Assembly (NCBI GenBank): GCA_964030475.1
Contig: CAXIPT010000001.1
Location: 1,986,449-2,050,448 of the forward strand
DNA: 64,000 nt
Source: Tethya wilhelma
Taxonomy: Eukaryota; Porifera; Demospongiae; Tethyida; Tethyidae
Direction of reading: 5' to 3'
Positions 11,701 to 23,900 of this stretch are shown piece after piece; the stretch's first letter is position 1; every line of letters starts with the position of its first letter. Below the pieces are notes generated by a model that saw only the letters and a program-made list of their open reading frames with translations, was not told the DNA's origin and did not search any database. Both the position numbers and the translations under genes were made by a program.

Positions 11701-13138
11701 TATCATCTGGAAAATATTCCAAGCAGTCATCCAGAATTAGATTAGCATCTACAGCAGCTTTCAAAGGGATACACCTAAAGTAAAGGAACAAAAATACAAA
11801 CATAAATAATCATCATTCTTCTGATTTATATATACATATATATATTTAGTCATGAGAGCTTCTTACTATTGGTAGTGGATTCAGCAACAATACACAAGTT
11901 CATAATGTAAGTTAGTGCTAAGCTCAATTTTATACACGAAACACATGACATTGTGCTAGTGAATGGTGAAGCGAAATAGTCAACAGCCCATGTTTTGGGA
12001 TGCACTGATGATAGCTGGTGAAATTATTTGTAAACTGATCTACAACCTTAGAAGCTTGCATGCACAGTCATGTTTTTAACTAGACGTAATGGCTACAAGT
12101 TACAACATGCACACAGATCTAAAGTGACACTAAGATTTCATAATGTTTATGGAATTAATGGCATACACACGTGGTTTTGCTTCTTTAAGTGGATCAAGTA
12201 TACAGATAGTGAAACAGATAACCCTCTGAGCAGGTCAAACGTTTGCCACAACCATGTTATCCAACCCTTCTTGGTGGTCAAAGATAAACAACCATATTGA
12301 AATACGATAGAGAGATTGATATTATGTGATTGGCATTGGCACTCATGTACTACCGTGTCAATCAGCAGGATTCCAGTGCATGCATACATGATACATTTCC
12401 AACGAGTGGGAGGAAAGGAAATTGCATGTGTGTAAATGCATGTACAAAGCGGTATTTTGTTCTTGGGTAAAGTATAGTAGTAACGTTATTTTGAGTTCCT
12501 GGATCATTGGGTGTTGAATGTAGTGGTTTTTTGTTCTGTGGAATTTTACATTCAAAGAGGGAGGAGAGTAAAATGATGTGTGTTTTTGAAACAGTTATTC
12601 AAAATTCAATTGGTTGTGGAAATGGAGACACAAAAACATTCCATTGAACACTCCTGCATGCAAGGTTCAACCCCAGACACACACAGAGAGGAGAGTGGGA
12701 TACTCAATGACACAACACATCTAAACACCTACACGTGTACCATGATTGTGTGCATAATTGAAAGCCCTCTTTATAGACCTAATATGATTGTACAATGACT
12801 GTGAACAAGAAGCTAAGATAGAGACAGTTATTAGTCAAACCAAGATCAATAATTCAAAATCAGTGATACACGACAATGTTAATCATTACGTTCATCAGTA
12901 CCCATTCAGGTATGTTCCTCTGATCCTCTATTTTGCAGTATTTATCACAATAATTCCAAGTATCATGAGTTCTACAATACCTTGTGTTGTTGTTCTCTAC
13001 AGAGATCTGAGGGAAGAGAGACTCACCGAAGCCCGACCCAGACCCCTCAGAGCAGCTCACCTCAGAGAGAGCAGCACACAAGCCAAGCAGAACTGAAGAG
13101 TGTAGAAGAGACATGATTAAAGCCTCAATACCATTCAT
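8795..13138 (-). CDS. Receptor tyrosine kinase with Frizzled-like CRD, 3' truncated
   Basis: Exons read from right to left. 13138-13027 is Met plus signal peptide. 11774-11344 is a Cys-rich domain with Frizzled-CRD spacing ([11 protein letters not shown], then GIC...EC...EC). 11210-10970 holds a single TM ([18 protein letters not shown]) and a basic stop-transfer. The kinase is in 10781-10598, 10531-10439, 10374-10154, 9778-9669, 9206-9047 and 8931-8795. Catalytic features are intact: GEGAFGRV loop, AVKTIK lysine, [11 protein letters not shown], and DYYRQ in the activation segment. The hinge '[10 protein letters not shown]' and 'YYRQ...PVKWM' resemble TAM/MET-type kinases. A 44-bp candidate exon (10870-10827) and something linking exon 1 to the CRD exon do not phase cleanly, so the ectodomain model is incomplete. 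The final kinase exon is lost at the N at 8784. Ligand unknown. Confidence 0.82.
11868..13026 (-). other. Long first intron(s) of the Frizzled-type RTK
   Basis: Between the signal-peptide exon and the CRD exon I find no long coding stretch on either strand. Phase requires at least one more small exon here. A 51-bp candidate at roughly 11868-11918 has splice-like ends but does not fix the phase. Otherwise the sequence is AT-rich. Confidence 0.4.
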
Positions 13139-13516
13139 TAGCGTTTGTTAATGCTAAATGTTACACTATATAAACTATTCAAGCATATTCATATATGTCT
13201 GTGCACCTAAAATAGTTTATTTGTTCAATCCAAAGTATATCACTTACCATATATCATCATCCACAGAGGATTTGATCTATAAGACTGTATAAGTAGTTTA
13301 ATAGCCATCTTGTCCAAATCGTCTCACTAGCTTACTGAAGACGATTTGCTGAAGGAAGTTTATACTCTCCTCCCCCATTGCAAAATCCAAAGCCAAGGCG
13401 ACTCCAATTTCAGGCATGCGCAGTAGAGACATGACGTCATTGCATTTGCACCTAGTACCCAGGTCCTTTGCTGTAAAAGTTTTTTGGAAAGTGAAAAAAG
13501 AAGAAATACAGAAATC
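13139..13516. promoter_or_regulatory. Bidirectional promoter between two RTK genes
   Basis: The two RTK genes start head to head with 378 bp between their ATGs. The interval contains GCATGCGCA (13414-13422), an NRF-1-type palindromic core, plus a run of CpGs in an otherwise AT-rich region. Shared regulation is inference. Confidence 0.55.
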
Positions 13517-16500
13517 ATGTTGTTCATCTGTAAGGCTCTTTTGTGGTTCACAACAATCCTGTGTATCGTATCACGACCAGTTAGTGCCCAAACTGAATGC
13601 CCCGAGGGCTATGGCATTGTGCAATGTCTCATCAGCAAGGTAAGTAGTTTTGTGGAGTGCCCCATCAATACAACTATTGTCGAGGACGAGACTCCCAGGA
13701 ATTGCACCAAGATTGTGTTCAACCATGTTACAGATGAATGTAAGCTGTTGTAAATATTATTATCTATTCAATAGCTCAAAGAATGCCCTGTCAATAGATG
13801 TACATTTCTTCCTGTTATAGGTCTAGGTACCATTTTGACAGCGATTTGTAACATTACTTCATCTGAAGTGGTTTCATTGCAACATATGTGTGTTAGTTGC
13901 TCCAATGAATGTCAGCAGCTGTGCAATTCTACCAATTGCAACGGCACTATGGGCTGTGACATCAGTGTAACACAGTGGTGTTCAGGTACGAGAATGTGCG
14001 GAGAAGTTGTATTTAGTAAGCACATTGGTATTTTGTGGTTCAAACTATTCATGTAGTTTTTGTTTAGGTGTATTTTAACCCCTGTGTGAGTGCTTAAAAT
14101 ACATGCGAATGTTTTGTTGATTCGTTTACTGGTATACCTCCATGTTGGTCTGATCTGTGTTTGTCTATGTTTGGATGTATAGTGAGCTCTGTGACTGCAG
14201 TAATTTGTAATGATACTTCATCTGTTGAGCAATGGGAGAACACTACTGTTGGATGTCCTGTTGAAAATGTGACACAGTGTTCAGGTATGAGCATATGTAC
14301 ATGCACGATTCGTACAATAGTTTTAATTTACACACCATTGATACCTACCAGTAGACAAATGTTGTTTATCATTCAAGTTATGCCTAGTAATAATTGGTTG
14401 GATAATTATTAACCTCTTGACATTTATTGCTTCCGGGCCAGAATTGACATATCCTTCTCCTGTCATCACTGTGGAGGTTGTAAGAGGAGACCACACCCAG
14501 TTCTCGGTTCAGGTGTCCAGTCAATCCTCAACACCAGACTCCATCACGGTCCAGGCTGGATCATACCTCACTCTCAATTGTTCTGTTAGCATTACAACTG
14601 GAATGAACTACACTATTGTATTGAGTTCACCATTTCAGGTATTGGAAATACATGTCATTATGAACATAAGTTTCATATACCTAGTGCGTGAGTATTATAC
14701 AGTTCCCAATGTTGTACTGTACAGTCTACATTGTGTGGGCCAATGATCTCTGAAGATGGGAGAAGATGGAGTCAAGTGGCTACCAGTGCATTGAATGGAA
14801 CTCACACCTGTGCCTACTTGTTAGGAAATGAAATGGCACCAGTTAACACATCCGTTAGTGTAATTGTCCAAGGTATGATTTGCTCTACATAAGCTAGTTA
14901 TTGATAATTCACAACTCTTGTAATTATGGGCCATGCATATAGGTATTCATTAATTATTGTGTGTTGTTTACCCATACAGCTAAGCTTTAGTATAACTGCT
15001 GTCTCACATGCACTCACCCACATATAGGCAGTGGATTGTTGTATCAATATTGCGATACTGCCACACCAACTCTCAACAACTCTATCATCTTCGTTGATAA
15101 CAGTTCTTCCTTTCCTCTGGAAGTGTGGTGTGCTTCAGACCTCCTCTTTGAAGAAACTAACACAAACTACTCACATTCAGTCATTGGTGTGGAGAACATG
15201 AAACTCTTTGACACTGATAGTAGTACTAATGGTCTCTTTGAGTTCTCCACCTGTGGACCATCTCTCAAGTTGAAGTACCCCAATGGAACACTTCTTCCAC
15301 AGGACAGTCAAGGTGTGTACACATGTCAGGTCACAGTCAATGGAGGATATACAACTGACTTAAGTTTTGGACTCTACAATACTGGATTCCAACGTAAGTC
15401 TTAGTTCTTCTGAATTCATTTCAATCTATCATTTATTATTATGTGCCACACCATTATAATAGCTATGCTGTCAATTGTGAACCTTCAAGTTGACTCAGAA
15501 GCTGACAAACTCACATTAGTCTGTACTACAGCTGGCTCACCTCCAACTCAAGTGTATTGGAGTTACAATGGTAGGAATCTATCCTCAACCTATGATGTGG
15601 AGAGTGATCAGGTGCTAGTGAGAGATGGGAATGCTGTTGTAAGCTATTTGACTAAACAATCGGTGGTTGAAAGAACCACACCCATGTATGAAAATAAGCT
15701 GATCTTAAGCTCAAACTTGGAACGAGGGGAATTTGATGTTTCACTCTTGCTTGGAACTTACACTTGCACAGTGTCAAATTCCATCGCAATTTTTGATCTC
15801 AACAACACAAGGAGCTTGGATATAATAGGTGATGAGCTGCATGTGATGTGATGTGTTACCTTAAGCATTGCTATAATAATAACATTCTCCACTGTTATAT
15901 TGATGCACAGGTCTGTATTTTGTAAACGAAGAACACATTATTGGCAGGAGGTCAAGTGTTATCTGTGTCACTGACTTGCCTGGGATTGTGGTGAAATGGT
16001 ATACAGAAGGCTCCTCCAGATCCATTGTCACTGAACTAGGTCAATCAGCCGGTAAGAACCATGACAATACATTAATTTTGTACATATTGTGGACACTTTG
16101 CATGCATGTCTCTCTCCGTTGTATAGAACTGGTTTTTGATCCTGTGAATGCCACTTTAAATGGCACGAGCTACTCTTGCACTACTTTGACTTATTACGGT
16201 ATTCAAGAGAGACAGATAACAATCCAAGTCACTAGTCCAGTCTGCTCTCCTCCTTGCCAGAATGGAGGCATATGTGAGTTTACCGACTCCCAGGCATCCC
16301 CGACTTGTGATTGCATCAATGGATACACTGGGATCTCTTGTCAGTGCCCTCCTGGATATATGGAAATTGGAGCACAGTGCGTTGGTAAGAGTATTATATC
16401 CATTTTATCATAATTGTAACTTAAACTACCAATCAACCTCAATGAATATTATCTGTATGTTTTATTAATTTTATTTTCTGTTGTACTTTATAATGTACGG

Positions 16501-18516
16501 TACATTACTATAATTATTATTGATTTTGCTTCTTATATAGCACTTGCAGTATCTACAACAGCTCTTGATTCTGTATTGTCTCTCACAAGTCAAGCTGGTC
16601 CATCCACTCCAGTAGCTATGACACCAACACCAACAACTACCATTTCTGTCTCATCAGGGGGCCAGTCCATCAACAATCGAATGCTCACTATCATCATCGG
16701 TGCTGCTGGTGGAGGTGTGGTGCTAATACTTGTGGCCTTCATTGTTGTCTGTTTCATTCTATTACTCTGCAAGACGAGAGGGAGAGCTGACAAAGATATG
16801 ACCACTCCAATGTATACCATCGATAGAAATCCTAACAATATAATATATGACAGCATAGACGACATCAGTGATGGTAATGCTTGGAGTGCAACAGTGTCAA
16901 ATGTACCTCCTCCTATTGTCGACAGAAGTGACAACTGGGAAGTTGATTTTTCTCGGCTGGAGTTGAAACAGAAGCTTGGCAATGGATCGTTTGGAGCTGT
17001 TTATCGGGCATTAATGAGCAGCTTGAGCGAGAACACTCTTCCACAAGTAGTGGCTGTAAAGTTATTGAACGGTAATGTAGATATGATTCACTCAATTTGT
17101 ATGACCACCAGGTATTCACTTATCATTATTATCATAATTATTATGATTGTGTGTGCATGCAGCAAGTAATCTACACGTATCTTATCCATGCACAGACAAT
17201 TCAACTGATAGTGAGCATGAGAGGGACATACTTGTTGATGAAATAAATCTTATGAAGACATTGGAGCCTCATCCTCATGTGGTCCAGATGATTGGATGCT
17301 CTATTACTGATGAGAGGGTTGCACTCATCATTGAGTACTGTCACCGTGGCAATCTGAAAGAGTTTCTTAGGAAGAGCAATTCAAATTTTCAGGTAAATCA
17401 TGATTACTACTGTAATATTGTCTCATGACAATTTCAGCACAAGACACATGGTTTTGTGGTTTTATTTTTTATGCTGTGTATATATATATAGCTGTTTCCA
17501 AACAGTAGAAGAGCAAGTGCAGCATCAGTTGGTGGATTGAGTGTCTTTTCCCCAAAGAACAGTGTTGACTATGGAACTAGTGGTGGTCTATATGTGGAGC
17601 CAAACAATTTATTGTCTCCAGCTACAATTATTGACCAGAGTGAAGAGTTATCTCTACATGCACTTCTCTCATTTGGAAGGCAGATTACACTAGGAATGGT
17701 ATGTTAGTCACAAATTAAGCCCAAAAAGTTCATGAAAAGTCTGTCTTTGCTGTTTTGAACTAATTTTTGTGAATCATGATCTCTGAAATTACATGATATG
17801 AATGTTTTTGTCAGAAGTCTTGTGTCACTGACAAATATTTAACGCTTATTTACACTCTCAATGTTACTATTTTACACAGGAATATCTGTCACAGCACAAT
17901 ATCGTTCATGGTGATCTAGCTGCACGCAACATTCTAGTCTGTAAAGACTTCAGAGTGAAGATCAGTGACTTTGGTCTCTCCAACGATATCTACAAGGACA
18001 TCTCTTGTGTGGGAAGTGGGTGCAAAGTTCCTCTCAGGTGGATGGCAATTGAGGCAATGATCGAGAAGCAGTTCACCACAGAGAGTGACGTGTAAGTATA
18101 ATTATTTCCTCATGTTTGTAGGATAGTATGAATCTGATTGTAATTTATTTAAATCTGTAGGTGGTCATTTGGAGTAGTTTTGTGGGAGATTTTCTCCCTG
18201 GGTGCATCTCCCTATTGCAATCTTAAGAATGCAGAAGTAATTGAGTACATTGCTAAAGGACTGAGACTACAAAAGCCTGCCAATTGCCCTGAGTTTCTGT
18301 GAGTCAGAGAATTAGTATCGTGCATTATGAATCCTCCATTGTAAATTATTCATGATGGTTATCATAAATATCAGGTATAGTCTGATGCTACAGTGTTGGA
18401 ATGAGGAGCCTAGTGAGAGGCCATCATTTGAAACCATGAGAGGACACTTGGACAGTATTATTTCAACCACAGAAGAAGCTGAAGAATATTTGCTACTTGT
18501 TGGAAGGAAAAACTAG
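13517..18516 (+). CDS. Receptor tyrosine kinase with Ig-like and EGF ectodomain
   Basis: Fifteen exons in continuous phase: 13517-13739, 13821-13985, 14183-14284, 14442-14638, 14725-14872, 15028-15393, 15463-15828, 15911-16051, 16127-16384, 16541-17071, 17196-17392, 17492-17698, 17880-18091, 18161-18298, 18375-18516, giving 1,130 aa. A signal peptide is followed by Cys/Asn-rich segments. Ig-like units (YTCQVTV, LTLVCTTAG...VYW) precede one EGF domain (CSPPCQNGGIC...CDC). The TM reads ILVAFIVVCFILLLC. The kinase has GNGSFGAVY, VAVKLL, DFG and PLRWMAIEA. The catalytic motif reads HGDLAARN, so the HRD arginine is Gly. Exon 17492-17698 encodes a kinase insert. A membrane receptor signalling role is inferred from architecture; no named orthologue is assigned. 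Confidence 0.9.
17703..17830. repeat. Intronic dispersed repeat, copy 1
   Basis: This segment in an RTK intron, read in reverse complement, resembles 22290-22345 in the SMPD2 intron, with shared blocks such as ATTTCAGAGATC and GATTCAC followed by AAAATTA. It looks like a short non-autonomous element. Confidence 0.5.
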
Positions 18517-18981
18517 TGACTGTTGGTATACGTATCACTGTGATCATTGTACATTGTACAATCACAACTACATTATATTGAAGTTAGGATGTTTGTGTAG
18601 ATTTAGAATTAGACCTATATGATAATTATAGCTGTTACGACTGCATGTGGTAATGTATCCATAGAATAATAATTCATGACTGGATTGGTGACAATCACAT
18701 TCCTCTCCATCAGATCGAGGAGGAGTATAATATTATGCAGATCTAGACTAATGAATATTAATCTATGATAGCTGAGTCACAGGTCCAGCTGTGTGGCAAA
18801 CACTCCATCCCATAAGAATGGGCAAAAGTGAGGGAATTGCCCTGGGAAACTCCCCATTCAAAATCTGGTGATCACATGATTATATAATTCCATCCCATGG
18901 AATGCAATAACAAAATAAATAATATTTGACATTTCACACAATTATGACAGTTGTTGTAGCTAGTATATATACACTTAATTT
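18517..18981. other. Convergent intergenic region
   Basis: AT-rich DNA between the 3' ends of the Ig/EGF RTK and the UBL/death-domain gene. No coding potential or clear repeat seen. It presumably holds both 3' UTRs and poly(A) sites. Confidence 0.5.
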
Positions 18982-21152
18982 TTATAATTGTTCTATTGTA
19001 GAGCTAGAGTTATTTACAAGTGTTATGAATTTGTCTTTAGTGGCAGTTGGATCTTCCTTCAACCACAGTTGAATAAACAACCTGAGACGACGTTCAAAAT
19101 CTGTTTGATATCTAAGCTTTGGGACATCTTTGGAGTCCAAAACTTGGCCAGCCACTCTATGCAATGATTGCTTATAATAGTACTTTGATGTAGCCATTAA
19201 TTCAGACAATTCCACAAACAGTTTTTCAATTTCATCTTTATCGACAGCACCTGTTATGTAATAGGAATTAATAGATATGTATAGTCAAAAAAGAAGCAGC
19301 AAACAAAGTGTGATCTGTGTACACTGAGCATGAGGCATGTAATTGTGCGGTATACTTACTTATTGATGTAGGAGTGGGTAGCCTGCTGCTGGAGGTGTTA
19401 GGCTTGTCAGTTGACTTTAAAGGACTTCTTGTCTCAACTAAAATAGAACCATAATTTAACATCAATAATAACTATGTTATCATGAAATGCCAGCTAGTAT
19501 GTTTAACTTACATCGAGTAGTAATGGGTTCACTGTGCCTGGTTCTAGATTGAAGTGGTATTGTGGTTTTAGGTCTCACTGTATTCTCTTCAGGTTGAGAA
19601 AAGGTAGTGGGGTTTGTCTTCTTACTCTCCTTCTGGTTGTTGTCTGTATACAATGGCATGTACAGCATGCAAGCATGCAAGCATGCAAGCATGACATTGT
19701 GCATATGTGAGCAGTATTTGTTTCAATAGCTAGTCTATTTATACCTTTTTGTCTGCTTAGTTCCAGTATCTTGTGAACCATTCGCTCATCTTCAAGTGTT
19801 CGAAAACCTTTAGCCAATGCTTTGAATGTTGCATTGTTTCCATTTCTTATCATCCAAAGTGAAAATAGCTTGAAGCACCGGTCACGTCTTGTGCCTGCAC
19901 AGTTTTCAATTTCCTAAAATTTTACATTAATGCAACATTAGTCACGAGTGCACACAACTGCCATAGAAGTATTAATGTACATGTGTCCACATATTTAGGG
20001 TTAGTTATGTGTACACGGATCATACGTACCTTTATATCGGGTAAAGATAGATTAAGTGCTCCTGCAACTATTGGTAATTCACTTGTTATCTCCATTGAAA
20101 GTTTCACAAGCTGTGCATTTTCCGGTAAAGCATCAGAGAATTGATCGAGGTTTACAGATAATACTGCATGTATGCATGAGAATAGTGATGAGTCACACCA
20201 TGATTATCATAACCATAATCATACCTGCATGGTATGGCATCCCATCATGGAGATGGGAGTGATATTACTTACAAAATTATACTTACTAGTGTCATCATTT
20301 GGAGCACCTGTACCATGATGATAAGGTCCATCCACCTCGACTTGATCTGATCTGCTCCCTATTAGTACATGTATTGACATAATAGTATTTTTGTGATTAA
20401 AATTTGTTATCATTCAAACTTTACCAGTTACTCTGGGGCCTTTTAGAGTACATATCACATGCCCTTCAGATGTTATACCTTTACCTATTATAATATATGA
20501 TGTGTATGCCATATAACAAATTAAGACTAGTGCATGCACACTTGTTGGTGCATAAAGCTAGCCTACCTGGATTGTAGTTATATGCTAACAGCAGATACTT
20601 TGCGGTTACCCTTTGAGGTCGATCTGCTTGACGCCGTTTACATAGCTTATCTGTACGGGTTTCTGACATGGTTTCAATAACTTGAACTTCATAAGGGATT
20701 ACATACTCATCTTGAATGCAATGTTTTACATCATCATTGGTGGTGTTCTTGTGCATCCAAAAGTTGTATTCACAGTCCTTCATTGTATCCTTCACTGTGA
20801 TATGTACCTTTTCAGTTCGACTCGCTTGTGGTATGTATGCCTTGGGTGATAATGAAATTCTAACCACACTTTGTTCTTGAACTCCTAAGCTCTTTAGTGT
20901 CTTGCTGTCATCTCTTAACTCTTTTTTATTACAATGAACTGAAAAGGACAGCTGACCGCTTCCCCTGTGAGTAATACCTTTGCTTGCTGCAATGTGCTTC
21001 TTGAATTCTTTCAGGGCACAATCCAAGTTCACCATAGTTTTAGTTCGTGAACCATTTCGAATCCCTGTATAGTTGACAATGTCGCAAAATAGTTCATCTA
21101 GTTTCGGTGTAGAATCCATATCAACCTTATGCCTTGTTTGGTGAAGATTCAA
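18982..21152 (-). CDS. Ubiquitin-like plus death-domain protein
   Basis: Eight exons: 21152-20567, 20484-20425, 20358-20287, 20163-20030, 19913-19745, 19643-19512, 19437-19360, 19250-18982. They give exactly 500 codons with the stop; a second in-frame Met lies 11 codons in (MDSTPK). Residues about 30-100 have a ubiquitin-like profile ending 'LKSLGVQEQSVVRISL'. About residues 105-180 may be a second UBL. The fourth and fifth exons encode a death-domain-like six-helix stretch, with LPDIK, the Trp-containing LFSLWM and ALAKGFR. The last exon is another helical block with 'LRLFIQLWLKEDP', possibly a second, more diverged death fold. The middle is Ser/Thr-rich linker. No protease or kinase motif. 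An adaptor in innate-immune or cell-death signalling is inference. Confidence 0.72.
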
Positions 21153-21345
21153 GACTGTGAAGCCAGTGAATCAATTTCCTCATTGCGCATGCGTAGGCCG
21201 TAGTTAAATTTGGCGGGAAAATTAAATACTCACTACGCTGTACTTTGAACCTTACCGTGCGATCATCACCACCACACCTCAAAGTACAAGTGACGCCCTT
21301 CACAACAACTTGCTTGACCGTGCTCCAGCTATACTAACCTCCCGA
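21153..21345. promoter_or_regulatory. Short bidirectional promoter (UBL/death-domain vs SMPD2)
   Basis: Only 193 bp separate the two start codons. It contains TGCGCATGCG (21184-21193), an NRF-1-like palindrome also found in the RTK pair promoter, and a TTTGGCGGGAAA E2F-like motif near 21209. Confidence 0.55.
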
Positions 21346-21747
21346 ATGTCTTCAGTCAGAGTACTGACTCTGAATGTGTGGTAAGTAGCTATAGACTCGT
21401 ATTGAAGCATATTACGTGCATGACCAGGACCTTCTATAAAATTATTTCATAAAAAGGGGGCTACACTACTTTGCCCTCCAAATACGAGAGAGACTGGGCT
21501 ATATCGTGAATGAGCTCCATGACTATGACATCGTGGCCCTGCAAGAGGTAATATCTTGATTTTTAAAAATCTAGTAGCTACAAAGTTAATAGTTCATGTT
21601 CAGTTTCATTTTGGCACACAGTTTATACCAAGGGATTTCTTATTTCAACATCTTGTCTTCCATATTAGGTATGGAGCAAGAGGGACTACTCCTTCTTGAT
21701 AGAAAAGTTGAGAGACTCTCTACCTTTTACCCACTACTTCCACAGGT

Positions 21748-21796
<49 letters not shown>

Positions 21797-23197
21797 CATG
21801 ATGTCGGCCATGAAGTAGCTACTAAAACTTTAGCCTAGCTACAAATCACATGCCAACCATGATGTACCTCATGGATATTCAAGTGATTATTGTTTACACT
21901 ATGGTGTTTTTACAACTACTGCCCACACAACACATGCAGTGGTGTGGTTGGAAGTGGTCTGTGTGTCTTCTCCAAGCACCCTATCATGACCGCTCACACT
22001 CACTCCTACTCTGTCACTGGAGGGGTGAGTGAACTCAAGGACGGTGAGGTGTTTGCTGCTAAAGGGATAATGCTCTGCAAGATACGGACCCCATCTGGTA
22101 TTATCTCTCTCTACAATACACATGTGAGCACTGTTTACTTGTACACGTAGAGTGCACAAACAAAAAAGTTTGGTATACAGTATGGCTCTAAATTTACGTG
22201 GCACAATATTTTCGTGAATTTCGTGATTTGACAGCATATCACGAAAATTTTGTCTACAAAACTTTAGAAAAATGTGTATCAGCAATATAATTTCAGAGAT
22301 CGTGATTCACGAAAATTAATTTCAAAACAGCACAAAGATAGACTTTTCACCCAGTTTTTGTGCTATAAAAATTTGGAGCTACACGATATTGTGATTAATT
22401 GTAACGAACATTTTAACTCATTATTTTCTTGTCTACAGACACCCTGAAAGTTTGTTTTCGTATTTACGTGGACATCATGCATGCACACACACTCACACTC
22501 ACACAGCTCAATCCTAAGTTCCGTGAAAGTCAACTCTTTGAGGTAGTTCAGTTCGTGGAGCAGACAAGGGGCAATGATCCCGTGATCCTCCTCGGAGATT
22601 TCAACACCAAGACACGCCACCTTGCCTACAGCCTCATGACCAAGTGCCTCCGTATGAGGGACGCCTTCAGCGATAACCCCGTTGACACTTGCGACCGAAC
22701 CAGCAACATTTACAGCGACACCAAACGAATGACTCCCAAGAGAATTGACTTTGTGTTCTATTGCGACGAATTCTCATCAACTCACACACTAGAACTAATG
22801 GTGAGCATGTGTTCAGACCTATAACTGTCACAGCATTCCACAGCTCTGGCATTGCAAGTTTGTACTTGTGTTCAAATTAAGTTTGTGGTTTCTTGTCTAA
22901 TTATGGTTCATAAATGGTGCCCACTGACTCCCATTACACAACATTGTAGGACAAGAAGCTAGCCCTGTCTGGTGAGATCCCTGGCAAGAGCTTCCCCTAC
23001 TCTGACCATGAAGGTGTAGAGGCCACCATTGAAATAGAGAGGAGGGAGAAGCCCATTAGTGTCCCTGAGAGGGTCTTTGATGGTGAGAGCTATTCACTTT
23101 ATTGATCAACATTGGCATGGAGTGAGTTCCAGCTTCTGTAGAGGCAGTGACACTCACTTTCCCTCATGACACCCACCTGTGTAGTGTTTCACATCAT

Positions 23198-23240
<43 letters not shown>

Positions 23241-23611
23241 ATGGGGCTGTAAAAGTGCTGATGGAAATCTCAAACAGCATTGAACAAAAGAAGCTCAAGT
23301 ACCACACCACTGTGTACCGCACTAGCTTCCAATGGACACTGATGCTCATCTTCTATCCTCTACTGGGTGTCCTCATCAGTTCAACCTCTCTCCACGCTCT
23401 CCTTGTACCATACTACTTGCATTGGCTCCCCACAGTCTTCATGATGTTGCTAGTTGCCCTGTCCATCTTGAAAGTTGTGGCTGACTTCTCCCGACTCCAC
23501 ATGCTCAATGCCCTCGAAGCAAATCTCTTTGAGATACAAACTATACTTCAATACAATGCGATCCTCCGTGGCAGCCTAGATGGCAGGAACAATCATCATC
23601 ATTCAAGTTGA
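21346..23611 (+). CDS. SMPD2: Neutral sphingomyelinase (SMPD2 type)
   Basis: Exons 21346-21380, 21457-21547, 21669-21745, 21940-22123, 22507-22800, 22950-23082, 23241-23611 give 394 aa. The fold is endonuclease/exonuclease/phosphatase: LTLNVWG at the N-terminus, ALQEVWSKRDY (metal-binding Glu), SGVVGSGLCVFSKHP, LLGDFNT (catalytic Asp/Asn) and the terminal SDHEG. The C-terminus has two hydrophobic TM stretches (about residues 300-350) typical of Mg2+-dependent SMPD2/nSMase1, not of SMPD3. It hydrolyses sphingomyelin or lyso-PAF type substrates at membranes. The last intron ends in (TC)n directly before CAG. Confidence 0.93.
21750..21795. repeat. (CA)n microsatellite at a donor site
   Basis: Perfect CA repeat that begins within a few bases of the GTACAG donor after SMPD2 exon 3 (ends 21745). 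Confidence 0.92.
22180..22400. repeat. Intronic dispersed repeat, copy 2
   Basis: Sequence rich in CACGAAAA/TTTTCGTG pairs in the SMPD2 intron 22124-22506, with short internal inverted repeats. One part matches the RTK intron at 17703-17830 in reverse orientation. Confidence 0.5.
23202..23240. repeat. (TC)n microsatellite forming an acceptor tract
   Basis: A TC run followed directly by AG provides the polypyrimidine tract and acceptor for the last SMPD2 exon (23241). Confidence 0.9.
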
Positions 23612-23837
23612 CGGTAGCTGCTTAGATCCAATTGACTCATGTATGCACTATATTGTATATAGCCATTCAGTGTAGTGTAATGTGTGGTTGAGTTTGTTTT
23701 AAATCCCCCAAGGAGTTTTATTTCTTTATACTTCTGTGGCTTTTATGTTTCATTGGTGTAATCATAGCTGTAGCTATTATGTCCATGGTATAAAATGCTG
23801 AATTTGAATCTTTTTTTTTTTTTTTTTTTAGCAATGN

Positions 23838-23895
<58 letters not shown>

Positions 23896-23900
23896 CTTAC
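23612..23900. other. SMPD2 3' flank, poly(T), contig join and (GA)n
   Basis: After the SMPD2 stop comes AT-rich 3' sequence and a T homopolymer (about 23812-23829). A single N at 23837 is followed by perfect (GA)n to about 23893. The donor of the fifth SH3/Sec14 exon lies at 23899-23900. Confidence 0.85.

Noticed and set aside
12070..12555. Several 60-80 residue frames on both strands
   Set aside because: No splice-consistent extension, no recognisable domain; most likely RTK intron noise.
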